Shown: in pieces, positions 43,854 through 52,456 of the stretch
How positions within the stretch are numbered: position 1 is the stretch's first letter
Layout: each line of letters starts with the position of its first letter
Assembly: GCF_900108335.1 (NCBI RefSeq)
Contig: NZ_FNVT01000002.1
Coordinates: 861,620 to 925,619 of the forward strand
DNA from: Nonomuraea solani
Lineage (GTDB): Bacteria; Actinomycetota; Actinomycetes; Streptosporangiales; Streptosporangiaceae
DNA length: 64,000 bases
Direction of reading: 5' to 3'
The notes under the pieces: model-generated
The model's database searches: none
The model's input: the letters and a program-made list of their open reading frames with translations, nothing else
Told to the model about the DNA's origin: nothing
Made by a program: the position numbers and the translations under genes

Positions 43854-45674
43854 ATGAACGTGGTCGAGGTAACGAAGTACGGCGGTCCCGAGGTGCTCGT
43901 GGCCGGTACGGCGCCGGATCCCGTCGCGGGGGTGGGGCAGGTGGTGATCGGCGTCTCGGTGGCGGACGTGATGTCCATCGACGCGCAGTTGCGGGCGGGG
44001 TGGGGGCGGGAGTGGTTCCCCGGCGAGCCGCCGTTCGTGCCGGGCACCGGGGTCGCCGGGCGGGTGCTCGCCGTGGGTGACGGGGTGGACCCCGCGTGGG
44101 TGGGGCGGCGGGTGGCGGCGCTGGTCCCGGGCGGTGGGTACGCCGAGCGGGTCGTGGCCGACGTGGCGACCGTGGTCGTGGTGCCCGACGAGGTGCCCTT
44201 GTGGTCGGCCGCGGCGGTGATCCAGGTGGGGCCGGCGGCCTTGAGCCTGGTGGCGGCGGCCGGGCTGACGCGCGGGGCGCGGGTGCTGGTCACGGGGGCC
44301 GGTGGGGCGCTGGGGCTGCCGATCGTGCGTCTCGCCACCGCCGCGGGCGCCCGCGTGACGGCGGCGGCGCACGGCCCGGCCAAGCGGGCGGCGGCCCTGG
44401 AGGCGGGCGCGGCGGAGGCCGTCGACTACTCAGACCTCGCGGGGCGGTTCGAGGTCGTGTTCGATGGGGTGGGCGGGATGGTCGGGGGGTCCGCTTTTGG
44501 GCTGGTCGGGCCGGGTGGGAGGTTCTTCGCGTACGGGGTGCCGAGCGGGGCGACGGCGATGATCGATCCCGCGGAGGCCGAGCGGCGCGGGGTGCGGGTG
44601 ATCGGGATGGAGCAGGTGCAGTTCGCCCCCGACGAGTTCAGGCGGCTGGCCGAGCTCACCCTGCGCGAGACCGCGGCGGGCCGGTTGACGACTCAGGTCG
44701 GCCTGGCGGTGCCCCTGGAGCGGGCGGCCGAGGCGCATGCCGCGCTGGAGGCCCGCGAGCTGGTCGGCAAGGCGCTCCTGCTCGTCACCGCGCCGGCCGT
44801 CCGCTACCGGGAGCACGGCGGGCCCGAGGTGCTGGCGCTGGAGGAGGTCCCGCTCCCCCAGCCGGGTCCCGGGCAGGTGCGGGTCGCGGTCAGGGCGGCC
44901 GGGGTGAACCCGATCGACTGGAAGATCCGGTACGGCTTCCGCGGCACCCCGATCGACGGGCCCCAGGGGACGGGGTTCGAGCTGGCGGGAACCGTCGACG
45001 CGCTCGGCCCGGGAGTGACCGGGTGGCGGCCGGGCGATCCGGTGTACGGGCAGGTGGCGTCGGGGGCGGTGGCCACGTACGCGATCGCCGACGCGACGGC
45101 GCTGACGGCCAAGCCGGACGATCTCACGTACGAGGAGGCGGCCGCGCTACCCGTGGCGACCGCGACCGCCCGGCGCACGCTCGGCGAGCTCGGCGTCGAG
45201 AAGGGGCACACTCTGCTGATCCACGCCGTCGCGGGCGGCGTCGGCCTGGCCGCCGCGCAGCTCGCCCTCGCCCGCGGGGCCAGCGTCGTCGGCACCGCGA
45301 GCGAACGCCACCACGATCACCTGCGCGCTCTCGGCGTCCACCCCGTCACCTATGGGGACGGCCTGGAGGAGCGCCTGCCGGCGCCGGTGGACCGGGTGCT
45401 GGACGCCTCGGGCAGGGGCGAGCTGGAGCTGTCGGTCAAGCTCACCGGCGACCCCGCCAAGGTCGTCACGATCGCGGACCGGGCGGGCGCGGCCCGTCTC
45501 GGCGTGCGGTTCTCCACAGGAGGAGACGCGAAGGACGGCCAGGACGAGCACGTACGGATCCCGGTCGCCGAGGTGTTCCCCCTGGAGCGCGCCGCCGACG
45601 CGCATCGGCGCAGCGAGAACGGCCACTTCCTGGGCAAGATCGTCATCAATACGGAAGCGTCCTTGCCGCATTAG
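43854..45674 (+). CDS. Double MDR oxidoreductase: two quinone-oxidoreductase-like modules in one protein
   Basis: A 606-residue fusion of two zeta-crystallin/quinone oxidoreductase-type modules. Module 1 (about 1-315) starts VVEVTKYGGPEVLVAG and has the NADPH loop VLVTGAGGALGLP. Module 2 (about 318-606) restarts with YREHGGPEVLALEEVPLPQPGPG and has LIHAVAGGVGLAAAQLA. Neither has the structural-zinc cysteine cluster. The reading frame is continuous and the junction (LLVTAPAVRYREHGG) lacks a start codon with ribosome site, so the fusion looks real. Possible role: detoxification of quinones or reactive aldehydes, fitting the MerR-type promoter. It ends 18 bases before the WYL regulator. Confidence 0.85.
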   Translation: MNVVEVTKYGGPEVLVAGTAPDPVAGVGQVVIGVSVADVMSIDAQLRAGWGREWFPGEPPFVPGTGVAGRVLAVGDGVDPAWVGRRVAALVPGGGYAERVVADVATVVVVPDEVPLWSAAAVIQVGPAALSLVAAAGLTRGARVLVTGAGGALGLPIVRLATAAGARVTAAAHGPAKRAAALEAGAAEAVDYSDLAGRFEVVFDGVGGMVGGSAFGLVGPGGRFFAYGVPSGATAMIDPAEAERRGVRVIGMEQVQFAPDEFRRLAELTLRETAAGRLTTQVGLAVPLERAAEAHAALEARELVGKALLLVTAPAVRYREHGGPEVLALEEVPLPQPGPGQVRVAVRAAGVNPIDWKIRYGFRGTPIDGPQGTGFELAGTVDALGPGVTGWRPGDPVYGQVASGAVATYAIADATALTAKPDDLTYEEAAALPVATATARRTLGELGVEKGHTLLIHAVAGGVGLAAAQLALARGASVVGTASERHHDHLRALGVHPVTYGDGLEERLPAPVDRVLDASGRGELELSVKLTGDPAKVVTIADRAGAARLGVRFSTGGDAKDGQDEHVRIPVAEVFPLERAADAHRRSENGHFLGKIVINTEASLPH

Positions 45675-45692
45675 CACGGCACACTGGTGCCC

Positions 45693-46649
45693 ATGCTGGA
45701 AACCTCCGCCCGCCTGCTCAAACTCCTGTCCCTCCTGCAGGCGCACAGAGACTGGTCGGGCCCCGAGCTGTCCACCCGGCTCGGCGTCTCGACCAGAACG
45801 ATCCGCAACGACGTGGAACGCCTGCGCTCCCTCGGCTACCCCGTCCACGCCACCCCGGGCGTGGCGGGCGGCTACCGGCTGGGCGCGGGCGCGGCGCTGC
45901 CGCCGTTGCTGCTCGACGACGAGGAGGCCGTCGCGGTCGCCGTCGGTCTCGGCCGGGCGGCCGGCGGCGGGGTCGAGGGCATCGAGGAGACCTCGGTGCG
46001 TGCCCTGGCCAAGCTGGAGCAGGTCCTGCCGTCCCGCCTGCGGCGCCGGGTGAACGCCCTCAACACCTACACCGTGCAGATCCCGGGCAACGCCCCGTCC
46101 GTCGCGCCGGAGGTGCTGACCACGATCGCGAACGCGGCCCGCGACCACGAGCGGCTGCGCTTCGACTACACCGGTCACGGGGGTGAGGTGAGCGTACGGG
46201 ATGTGGAGCCGCACCGCCTGGTGCACCGGCACGGCCGCTGGTACCTCGTGGGTTACGACGCCGAACGGCGGGACTGGCGCACGTTCCGGGTGGACCGGAT
46301 GCGGCCGCGCACCCCGTCGGGGCCCCGGTTCACGCCGCGTGAGCTGCCGGCGGACGGCGACGTGGCGGCGTACGTGGAGAAGGGCGTCAACACGGCGATG
46401 TGGCGATACCGGGCGACGGTGCTGCTGCACGCCCCGGCCGAGCGGATGCGGGCGCTGCCGCTGGACCTGGAGATCGAGGCGGTGGACGACACCACGTGCC
46501 TGCTCAGACTGGGCGGCGACGACGTGAACGGGATGGCGGTGTGGATCGGGTTCCTCGGCGTGGACTTCGAGGTGCTCGACCCGCCGGAGCTGGCCGAGCA
46601 CGTACTGACGCTGTCAGAGCGCTACCGGCGGGCGGTCAGCGGGCGGTAA
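45693..46649 (+). CDS. WYL-domain transcriptional regulator (YafY-like)
   Basis: A 318-residue regulator with an N-terminal HTH-11 helix-turn-helix (about 4-60, GPELSTRLGVSTRTIRNDV), a WYL domain (about 135-215, with HGRWYLVGYDAERRDWR and the basic RVDRMRP), and the WCX C-terminal domain. WYL domains bind ligands or nucleic acids; the target is likely local, but not shown. ATG at 45693 or GTG at 45687 could start it. It lies 18 bases after the double oxidoreductase gene in the same direction. Confidence 0.9.
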   Translation: MLETSARLLKLLSLLQAHRDWSGPELSTRLGVSTRTIRNDVERLRSLGYPVHATPGVAGGYRLGAGAALPPLLLDDEEAVAVAVGLGRAAGGGVEGIEETSVRALAKLEQVLPSRLRRRVNALNTYTVQIPGNAPSVAPEVLTTIANAARDHERLRFDYTGHGGEVSVRDVEPHRLVHRHGRWYLVGYDAERRDWRTFRVDRMRPRTPSGPRFTPRELPADGDVAAYVEKGVNTAMWRYRATVLLHAPAERMRALPLDLEIEAVDDTTCLLRLGGDDVNGMAVWIGFLGVDFEVLDPPELAEHVLTLSERYRRAVSGR

Positions 46650-46684
46650 GGCCCCGGTCAGCGCGCCGGGTCAGGCTCAGAACC

Positions 46685-47800
46685 ATGCAGAACATGACGC
46701 GGGTCGCGGGCGGCAAGGACGACTTCGCGACCGTCACCCACCTGACCCTCACCGGCAGCCACTACGAGATCGGCCGGGCGCTCACCGAGGAGGCCCGCCG
46801 CCTGGGCTGGGCCCCCACGCCGGTCGACCCGATCGTGAACCGGGCCCGCAGGACCTGGTTCGAGCGGCACTGGCCGCAGCAGCACGCCCGCCTGGACGGC
46901 GCGGCGGCCGCGCTCGGGCTCGACCCCGACCAGGACGAACTGGCCCTCGACGGCCTGAACTACGTCCCCGAAGGCACCGCCTGCTCGGCCCTGTGGATCC
47001 CGCCGTCGGCGTCCACGGACGGCCACGGCAGGGTGGGCCGCAACTACGACTTCTTCACGGCCACCGCCGGCGAGGTCATGGGCCGTCCGGCCCGGCCGAA
47101 CGAGCTGCCCATGGCCTCGCGCCCGTACGTGATCACCACCGTCCCCGACGAGGGCCTCTCCTCGACCGTGATCACCATGTCCGACCTCGACGGCTGCATG
47201 GACGGCGTCAACTCGGCCGGCCTCGCGGTCATGCTGCTGATCGCCGACTTCGAGAGCGCCGAGCCCCCGGAGCACGCCGCGCCGCAGGTGGGCGTGGGCA
47301 GCGTGCAACTGCCCAGGTTCCTGATCGACACCTGCGAGAACGTGGACCAGGCCAAGCAGACGCTGCTGGGCGCCAAGCAGTACGACCACGGCGTGCCCCT
47401 GCACTACCTGGTGGCCGACGCGCACGGGCAGGCGTTCGTGTGGGAGCGCGGCCGGGACGGCGCCGAGCACATCATCGACCTCGGCGACGGCCCGCTCTGC
47501 GTCACCAACCACCTGCTGCACCGCCACCCCGACCCGATGAACCTGCCCGAGGACACCGAGGCCAGCCTCCTGTCGTACGGGCGGCTGCGCACGCTCTACG
47601 AGCGCAGCAAGGGCGTCACCATGGCGCCGGAGGAGCTGCGGGCGAGCCTGCGCGCGGTCCAGCCGGTCGAGGAGGCCGGGATGCCGTTCCGCACGCTGTG
47701 GAGCACGGTCTTCGACACCGCCGACCGTACCCTGTCCACCCGCTTCTACCTGGGCGACGGCCGCGGCTACTCCGAGGAGCTGGTGTTCGCGGCCAGGTAG
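46685..47800 (+). CDS. C45-family (acyl-CoA:6-APA acyltransferase-like) Ntn hydrolase
   Basis: A 371-residue protein of the C45 / choloylglycine-hydrolase-like Ntn-hydrolase group. The expected autoprocessing nucleophile is Cys100 in EGTACSALW; GRNYDFF and DLDGCMDGVNSAGLAV are the standard blocks that follow. Members act on linear amide bonds; the natural substrate is unknown. ATG at 46685 is favoured; longer frames upstream shadow the WYL gene. Its last 34 bases overlap the convergent acyl-CoA synthetase gene. Confidence 0.85.
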   Translation: MQNMTRVAGGKDDFATVTHLTLTGSHYEIGRALTEEARRLGWAPTPVDPIVNRARRTWFERHWPQQHARLDGAAAALGLDPDQDELALDGLNYVPEGTACSALWIPPSASTDGHGRVGRNYDFFTATAGEVMGRPARPNELPMASRPYVITTVPDEGLSSTVITMSDLDGCMDGVNSAGLAVMLLIADFESAEPPEHAAPQVGVGSVQLPRFLIDTCENVDQAKQTLLGAKQYDHGVPLHYLVADAHGQAFVWERGRDGAEHIIDLGDGPLCVTNHLLHRHPDPMNLPEDTEASLLSYGRLRTLYERSKGVTMAPEELRASLRAVQPVEEAGMPFRTLWSTVFDTADRTLSTRFYLGDGRGYSEELVFAAR

Positions 47801-49269
47801 TCGGCGCGCACCTTCGAACGGGACAGCTTGCCCGTCGGGGTGCGCGGGAGCGTGGCGCGGTATTCGATCACCTTCGGCTGCTTGAACCGGGCGATGCGCG
47901 GCCCGCAGTGCTCCAGCAGGGCGGCGGTCAGCTCGGGGCCCGGTGTGACGTCCTCGCCGGGCTGCACGAGGGCGACCACGTTGTGGCCCCACTCCTCGTC
48001 GGGCACCCCGATGACGGCCACGTCGGCGACCGCGGGATGCTCCAGCAGGGCGGCCTCGATCTCGGCGGGGTAGATGTTCACCCCGCCCGAGACGATCAGG
48101 TCGGTACGCCGGTCGCACAGGAACAGGTAACCGTCGCCGTCCAGGTAGCCGATGTCGCCGGGCGCGTACCACTCCCCCCGCATGCTGGCGGCCGTCTTCG
48201 CCGGGTCCTTGCGGTACTCGAACGAGCCCATCCCCGACTTGACGTAGATCATGCCGGGCTCGCCCGGCGGCAGCTCGGCGCCGCTCTCGTCGAGGATCCG
48301 GGCCTCGAACGAGGGCGCGGGCCGCCCGACCGTGCCCGGCCTGGCCAGCCAGTCGTGCGGCTTGACGGAGAAGGCGATCGTGGACTCGGTGGAGCCGTAG
48401 TACTCGTAGAGCACCGGCCCCCACCAGTCCATGATCTGCTGCTTGACCGCGACCGGGCAGGCGGCCGCCGTGTGGATGACCTGGCGCAGGCTGGAGACGT
48501 CGTATTTGCCCCTGATGTCCTCCGGCAGTTGCAACATCCGGTGGAACATGGTCGGCACCATCATCGCGTTCGTCACCCGGTGCCGCTCGATGAGCTCCAG
48601 GATGTTCAGCGGGTCGAACTTGGGCGTGATCACCACGGTGTGCCCGAGGTGCAGCGCGAACTGGGCGTGCGCGCACGGCGCCGAGTGGTACATCGGCGAG
48701 GTCACCAGGTGCACCTCGTCGCCCGCCTTGAGGTCCACGACCTCGCCGAAGAACCAGATGTACAGCGGCACGAGCGCCTCGGGCTCGGTGCCCGGCAGCG
48801 GCCGCTGCACGCCCTTCGGGAAGCCGGTGGTGCCGGAGGTGTACCACATGACCGCCCCGGTCGCGCGGTCGGCGGGCGCGTCGGCCGGCTGCCCCTCGGC
48901 CAGGCCGCCAGTGCCGGTTTCGGCGCCGGGCACGTCGTAGCCTGGGCCGGCGACGACCACCTTGGCGTCGCAGTCGGCCAGGATGTACGCCACCTCGGCG
49001 GCGGTCAGGTGCCAGTTGATCGGCACGTAGTAGAGCCCGATCTGGCCGGTCGCCATGATCATGACGAGGGCGTCGATCCCGTTGGGCAGCACCCCCGCCA
49101 CCACGTCGCCGTCGCGCAGCCCACGGGCGCGCAGGCCGTGCGACACCTGGTTGACCCGGGCGAGCAGGTCACCGTACGAGGTCCGGGTGCCGTCGGTGTC
49201 GATGACCGCGAGCCGGTCGGGGTCGGCGGCGGCGATGGCGTAGAAACCGGGCAGCTTGCTCACGTCCAT
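47767..49269 (-). CDS. AMP-forming acyl-CoA synthetase (FadD-like)
   Basis: A 500-residue ANL-superfamily ligase that would activate a carboxylic acid to its CoA thioester. Motifs include MWYTSGTTGFPKG, YEYYGSTES, and DIGYLDGDGYLFLCDRRTDLI, with the C-terminal catalytic Lys in RTPTGKLSRSK. It follows two acyl-CoA dehydrogenases on the same strand, directly abutting the nearer one, so it is the last gene of a three-gene catabolic operon. Substrate chain or ring type is not determinable. ATG 49269. Confidence 0.93.
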   Translation of the reverse strand: MDVSKLPGFYAIAAADPDRLAVIDTDGTRTSYGDLLARVNQVSHGLRARGLRDGDVVAGVLPNGIDALVMIMATGQIGLYYVPINWHLTAAEVAYILADCDAKVVVAGPGYDVPGAETGTGGLAEGQPADAPADRATGAVMWYTSGTTGFPKGVQRPLPGTEPEALVPLYIWFFGEVVDLKAGDEVHLVTSPMYHSAPCAHAQFALHLGHTVVITPKFDPLNILELIERHRVTNAMMVPTMFHRMLQLPEDIRGKYDVSSLRQVIHTAAACPVAVKQQIMDWWGPVLYEYYGSTESTIAFSVKPHDWLARPGTVGRPAPSFEARILDESGAELPPGEPGMIYVKSGMGSFEYRKDPAKTAASMRGEWYAPGDIGYLDGDGYLFLCDRRTDLIVSGGVNIYPAEIEAALLEHPAVADVAVIGVPDEEWGHNVVALVQPGEDVTPGPELTAALLEHCGPRIARFKQPKVIEYRATLPRTPTGKLSRSKVRADYLAANTSSSE

Positions 49270-50286
49270 CTAGAGCTCCAGCAACTGTGCGAGGCGGGCG
49301 CGGTGGATACGGGGCGGGCCCAGCAGCACTTCGTCCGCCTTGGCCCGCTTGTAGAACAGGTGAGCGTCGTGCTCCCAAGTAAAGCCGATTCCGCCGTGCA
49401 GCAGGAGATGGTCGCGGGCCACCTCGAAGCAGGCGCGGCCGACGTACGCCTGGGCGAGGGCGGCGGCGCCGGGCAGCTCTTCCGGCGACTCGTCGGCGGC
49501 CCAGGCGGCGTATCGGACGATCGACTCGGCCTGTTCGAGCTTGCCGTGCATGTCGGCCAGCTTGTGCTTGACGCCCTGGTAGGAGCCGATGTAGCGGCCG
49601 AAGGCGACGCGGACCTTGGCGTAGGCCACGATGGCGTCCAGCGCGGCGCGCATCACGCCGAGCTGCTCGGCGGCCAGCGCCACGCACAGCCGGTCGCCGA
49701 TCTCGGGCGCCGCTCCCAGCACCCGCGCGGGCGCCCCTTCCAGCTCGATCCTCGCCTGGCCGCGCGTGAGGTCGAGCGTCTCCAGGGCGGTCCTGGTCAC
49801 GCCGGGCCCGGCCAGCTCGACGGCCACCATGACCAGGCCGTCGCCGCTGCGGGCGGGCGCCACCAGCACGCCGGCCTCCATCCCGGACAGCACCTGCGCC
49901 AGGGTGCCGTGCGCGGACGTGCCGTCGAGGGTGAGCTCGGTCTCGGAGAGCGTGGCGGCGATCCGGCCCTCGGCGATGCCGGTCATCAGCTCCTTGTCGG
50001 GCACCTGGGTGAGCGCGATGGCGGCGAACGCGGTGGCCAGGAACGGGCCGGGCAGCAGGGCCGCGCCGGTCTCCTCCAGCGCGACGGCCAGCTCGGTCAG
50101 ACCGGCGCCCGCGCCGCCGTACTCCTCGGGGACGATCAGGCCCGACAGGCCGAGTTCGCCGTTGAGGCGGGCGTACACCTGCGGGTCGTAGCCGTGGCGG
50201 ACCTTGGGCAGCGGCGAGGCGGTGCGCAGGAAGTCGCGTACGGCCGCGCGCAGCTCCCGCTGCTCCTCGCTGAGTACGAGCTTCAC
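49270..50286 (-). CDS. Acyl-CoA dehydrogenase family protein (shorter subunit)
   Basis: A 338-residue flavoprotein of the acyl-CoA dehydrogenase fold, with IVPEEYGGAGAGLTELAVALEE near the N-terminus and LLHGGIGFTWEHDAHLF near the C-terminus. It is smaller than a typical 380-400-residue enzyme. Paired genes of one long and one short dehydrogenase are known to form heteromeric enzymes acting on steroid side chains and related substrates in actinobacteria, a plausible reading here. Its start overlaps the stop of the longer partner (ATGA). Confidence 0.92.
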   Translation of the reverse strand: MKLVLSEEQRELRAAVRDFLRTASPLPKVRHGYDPQVYARLNGELGLSGLIVPEEYGGAGAGLTELAVALEETGAALLPGPFLATAFAAIALTQVPDKELMTGIAEGRIAATLSETELTLDGTSAHGTLAQVLSGMEAGVLVAPARSGDGLVMVAVELAGPGVTRTALETLDLTRGQARIELEGAPARVLGAAPEIGDRLCVALAAEQLGVMRAALDAIVAYAKVRVAFGRYIGSYQGVKHKLADMHGKLEQAESIVRYAAWAADESPEELPGAAALAQAYVGRACFEVARDHLLLHGGIGFTWEHDAHLFYKRAKADEVLLGPPRIHRARLAQLLEL

Positions 50287-51449
50287 GTCTGCGTCCCCAC
50301 CTTCAGGTCCTTGAACGGCACGGTCTTGTCCACGCGTGGCTCCGGCGGCAGGCCGAGCACCCGGTCGCCGACGATGTTGCGCATGATCTCGTTGGTGCCG
50401 CCGCCCAGCGCCATGGCCGGCGCCAGCGAGATCGCGTGGGCGAGCGGGTGATCGGCCAGGGCGGCCTCGGGGCCCACAAGCCGCGTCGCCAGGTCCGCCT
50501 GGAACATGTAGAGCTCGGCCAGCAGCAGCTTGGCCGCGCTCCCCCGCGCGCCGGGGAAGATGCCCGCCCTGGTCTCCTGGGCCAGCCGCTGGTTGAACAG
50601 CGCCAGCGCCCGGGTGCGGATGTGCAGCTCGACGAGCTGGTCGCGGACCAGCGGGTCTTCGGTGTCGACGACCTTGCGCAGCGCCTCCAGCGTGGCCGGG
50701 TTGTCCTTCTGCCCGCCCATGCCGACGCCCGACGAGATCGACAGCCGCTCGTGCAGCAGCGTCGTGACGGCCACGCTCCAGCCGTCGTTGACCTCACCCA
50801 CGCGGTGCTCGTCGGGGATGATGACGTTGTCGAAGAAGATCTCGTTGAAGTTGGACCTGCCGGTCATGTCCTTCAGCGGCCGGACCGTCACGCCGGGGTG
50901 GTGCATGTCCACCACGAACATGGTCAGCCCCTTGTGCTTGGGCACGTCCACGTCGGTACGGGCCAGCAGCAGCCCCCAGTCGGCGTGGTGGGCGACGGAG
51001 GTCCACACCTTCTGGCCGTTGACCACCCAGTGGTCGCCGTCGAGCACCGCCCTGGTCTGCAGGCTGGCCACGTCGCTGCCCGCGCCGGGCTCGGAGAAGA
51101 GCTGGCACCAGATCTCCTCGCCGCGCAGCAGCGGCCGGATGAACCGCTCGCGCTGGGCGTCGGTGCCCCGGTCCACGAGCGTGGGCCCCGTCATGCCGAG
51201 GCCGATCGAGAAGACGTAGGTCGGGAGGGTGTAGTCGCGGGCCTCGGCGGCGAAGGCGCGCTCCTCCGCCTGCGTCAGCCCCTGGCCACCCCATTGGGCC
51301 GGCCAGGTGATGCCGGAGTAGCCGGCGTCGTGCAGCCGGGCCATGAACTCCTTGGCGCGGCCCAGCCCGTCGCCCTCCGGCCGGTCATCAGTTGGAGCGT
51401 TGTCCCGCAGCCAGGCACTGGCGGCGCGCCGATAATCAGCAAGGTTCAC
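50283..51449 (-). CDS. Acyl-CoA dehydrogenase family protein (longer subunit)
   Basis: A 388-residue acyl-CoA dehydrogenase with WPAQWGGQGLTQAEERAFAAE, CQLFSEPGAGSDVASLQTRA and the C-terminal GGGTNEIMRNIVGDRVLG. It lacks an obvious Glu in the usual catalytic place seen in short-chain enzymes; the partner subunit may supply it. First gene of the operon. GTG at 51449 has GAGGAG 6 bases upstream and a TAGAGT -10-like sequence near 51480. Divergent from the TetR gene. Confidence 0.92.
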   Translation of the reverse strand: MNLADYRRAASAWLRDNAPTDDRPEGDGLGRAKEFMARLHDAGYSGITWPAQWGGQGLTQAEERAFAAEARDYTLPTYVFSIGLGMTGPTLVDRGTDAQRERFIRPLLRGEEIWCQLFSEPGAGSDVASLQTRAVLDGDHWVVNGQKVWTSVAHHADWGLLLARTDVDVPKHKGLTMFVVDMHHPGVTVRPLKDMTGRSNFNEIFFDNVIIPDEHRVGEVNDGWSVAVTTLLHERLSISSGVGMGGQKDNPATLEALRKVVDTEDPLVRDQLVELHIRTRALALFNQRLAQETRAGIFPGARGSAAKLLLAELYMFQADLATRLVGPEAALADHPLAHAISLAPAMALGGGTNEIMRNIVGDRVLGLPPEPRVDKTVPFKDLKVGTQT

Positions 51450-51791
51450 GTCGACTCCTCGGCATCAGTGCTCACTTACTCTAGTCAGGTCGCCCCAGCA
51501 CGCATAGAGCATTGCTCTGGAGGTCTTCGGCGTCCGGCCGAGCCGGTCGCGGCGGAGACCGCCCGGCCGCGCCGCGTCCGGCGCTCGTTTCGTCCTCCGG
51601 ATGCCGGATATGGATGAGTGACGGGGGTTTTTGACCCCGCGCGCGAACGTACAACAGCGTCCGGTTACCATGATCAAAGTGACTGTCGGTGAACGGTATT
51701 GCCGGTCCCGTACTGGTGTTCCTCATACCAGAACGGGCCGTGCCCGGTTTGTCCTACAAATAACAATGATCAGAAGTTAGAGTTACTCGCT
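51450..51791. other. Divergent regulatory region between the acyl-CoA operon and tetR
   Basis: A 342-base spacer. On the minus side, TAGAGT near 51480 may be the -10 of the dehydrogenase operon. On the plus side the dyad at 51707-51737 lies 55 bases before the tetR start. A plus-strand extension of the tetR frame through this region is open but contains the operator and is not counted as coding. Confidence 0.6.
51707..51737. promoter_or_regulatory. Operator dyad of the TetR regulator
   Basis: CCCGTACTGGT and ACCAGAACGGG form 11-base arms with one mismatch around a 9-base centre. Its position just upstream of tetR suggests autoregulation; control of the divergent acyl-CoA operon, about 260 bases away, is also possible. 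Confidence 0.65.
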
Positions 51792-52391
51792 GTGACAACA
51801 GGTTTCAGCCGATTACGGCGCGAGGATTTGCTCAAGACCGCCTGCGAGGTGATCGCGGAGCGGGGATTCGGGCATACCCGAACCCTGGACATCGCCAGGG
51901 CGGCCGGGGTGAGCCAGGCCCTGCTCTTCTACCACTTCGAGACCAAGGAGCGGCTGTTCGCCCAGGCCTTCAGCTACGCGGTACGCCTGCACCTCAACGC
52001 GCTCGCCGACGTCGAGCGGTCGAAGGGCACCCCGCTGGAACGCCTGCGCACCCTCCTCCGGCTCTGCACCCCCGCGGTCCCCACCGAGGGGTGGCGGTTG
52101 TGGATCGACGCCTGGTCCGAGGCGATGCGCAGCTCCGAACTGGAGGAGATGTCGCGCCGGATCGACTTCCAGGGCCGCATGCTGATGCGCTCGATCATCG
52201 AGGCCGGGGTGGACTGCGGTGAGTTCGCGTGCGCCGACCCCGACAGCACGAGCTGGCGGCTCTTCGCGCTGATCGACGGGCTGGCCGTGCAGATGCACAC
52301 CCATCCCAAGGTGCTGTCGCGGCGCCGGGTCAACGCGCTCGTCCGTACGGCGGCGGCCAACGAACTGGGGGTGGACGCGGAAAAGCTGTGA
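51792..52391 (+). CDS. TetR-family transcriptional regulator
   Basis: A 199-residue regulator. The N-terminal HTH (about 8-55) reads LLKTACEVIAERGFGHTRTLDIARAAG in overlapping part, with ALLFYHFETKERLF completing the TetR motif; the C-terminal ligand domain is not specific. GTG at 51792 gives the normal TetR N-terminus. Divergent from an acyl-CoA synthetase/dehydrogenase operon and 65 bases before an AurF-like gene, so it likely senses an acyl-CoA or related metabolite (inference). Confidence 0.9.
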   Translation: MTTGFSRLRREDLLKTACEVIAERGFGHTRTLDIARAAGVSQALLFYHFETKERLFAQAFSYAVRLHLNALADVERSKGTPLERLRTLLRLCTPAVPTEGWRLWIDAWSEAMRSSELEEMSRRIDFQGRMLMRSIIEAGVDCGEFACADPDSTSWRLFALIDGLAVQMHTHPKVLSRRRVNALVRTAAANELGVDAEKL

Positions 52392-52423
52392 CCTCAACCT
52401 TCCCAGCGCTATTGGATTCTCCG

Positions 52424-52429
52424 TACAAT
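52424..52429 (+). promoter_or_regulatory. Possible -10 element of the AurF-like gene
   Basis: TACAAT, one base from consensus, lies 27 bases before the ATG in the 65-base gap after tetR. A matching -35 is not clear. Confidence 0.4.
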
Positions 52430-52456
52430 TACTGGGCGAGGAGAGGAGTGCCGGCC

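Noticed and set aside
46993..50451. Plus-strand open frame of over 1150 codons across the acyl-CoA operon
   Set aside because: Antisense to three well-supported genes; its composition (Gly/Arg/Val/His-rich, no domains) is what high-GC codon bias produces on the opposite strand.
52229..52456. Upstream extension of the AurF-like gene into tetR
   Set aside because: The extra 76 codons lie in another frame of tetR; the ATG at 52457 has a ribosome site and gives the family length.
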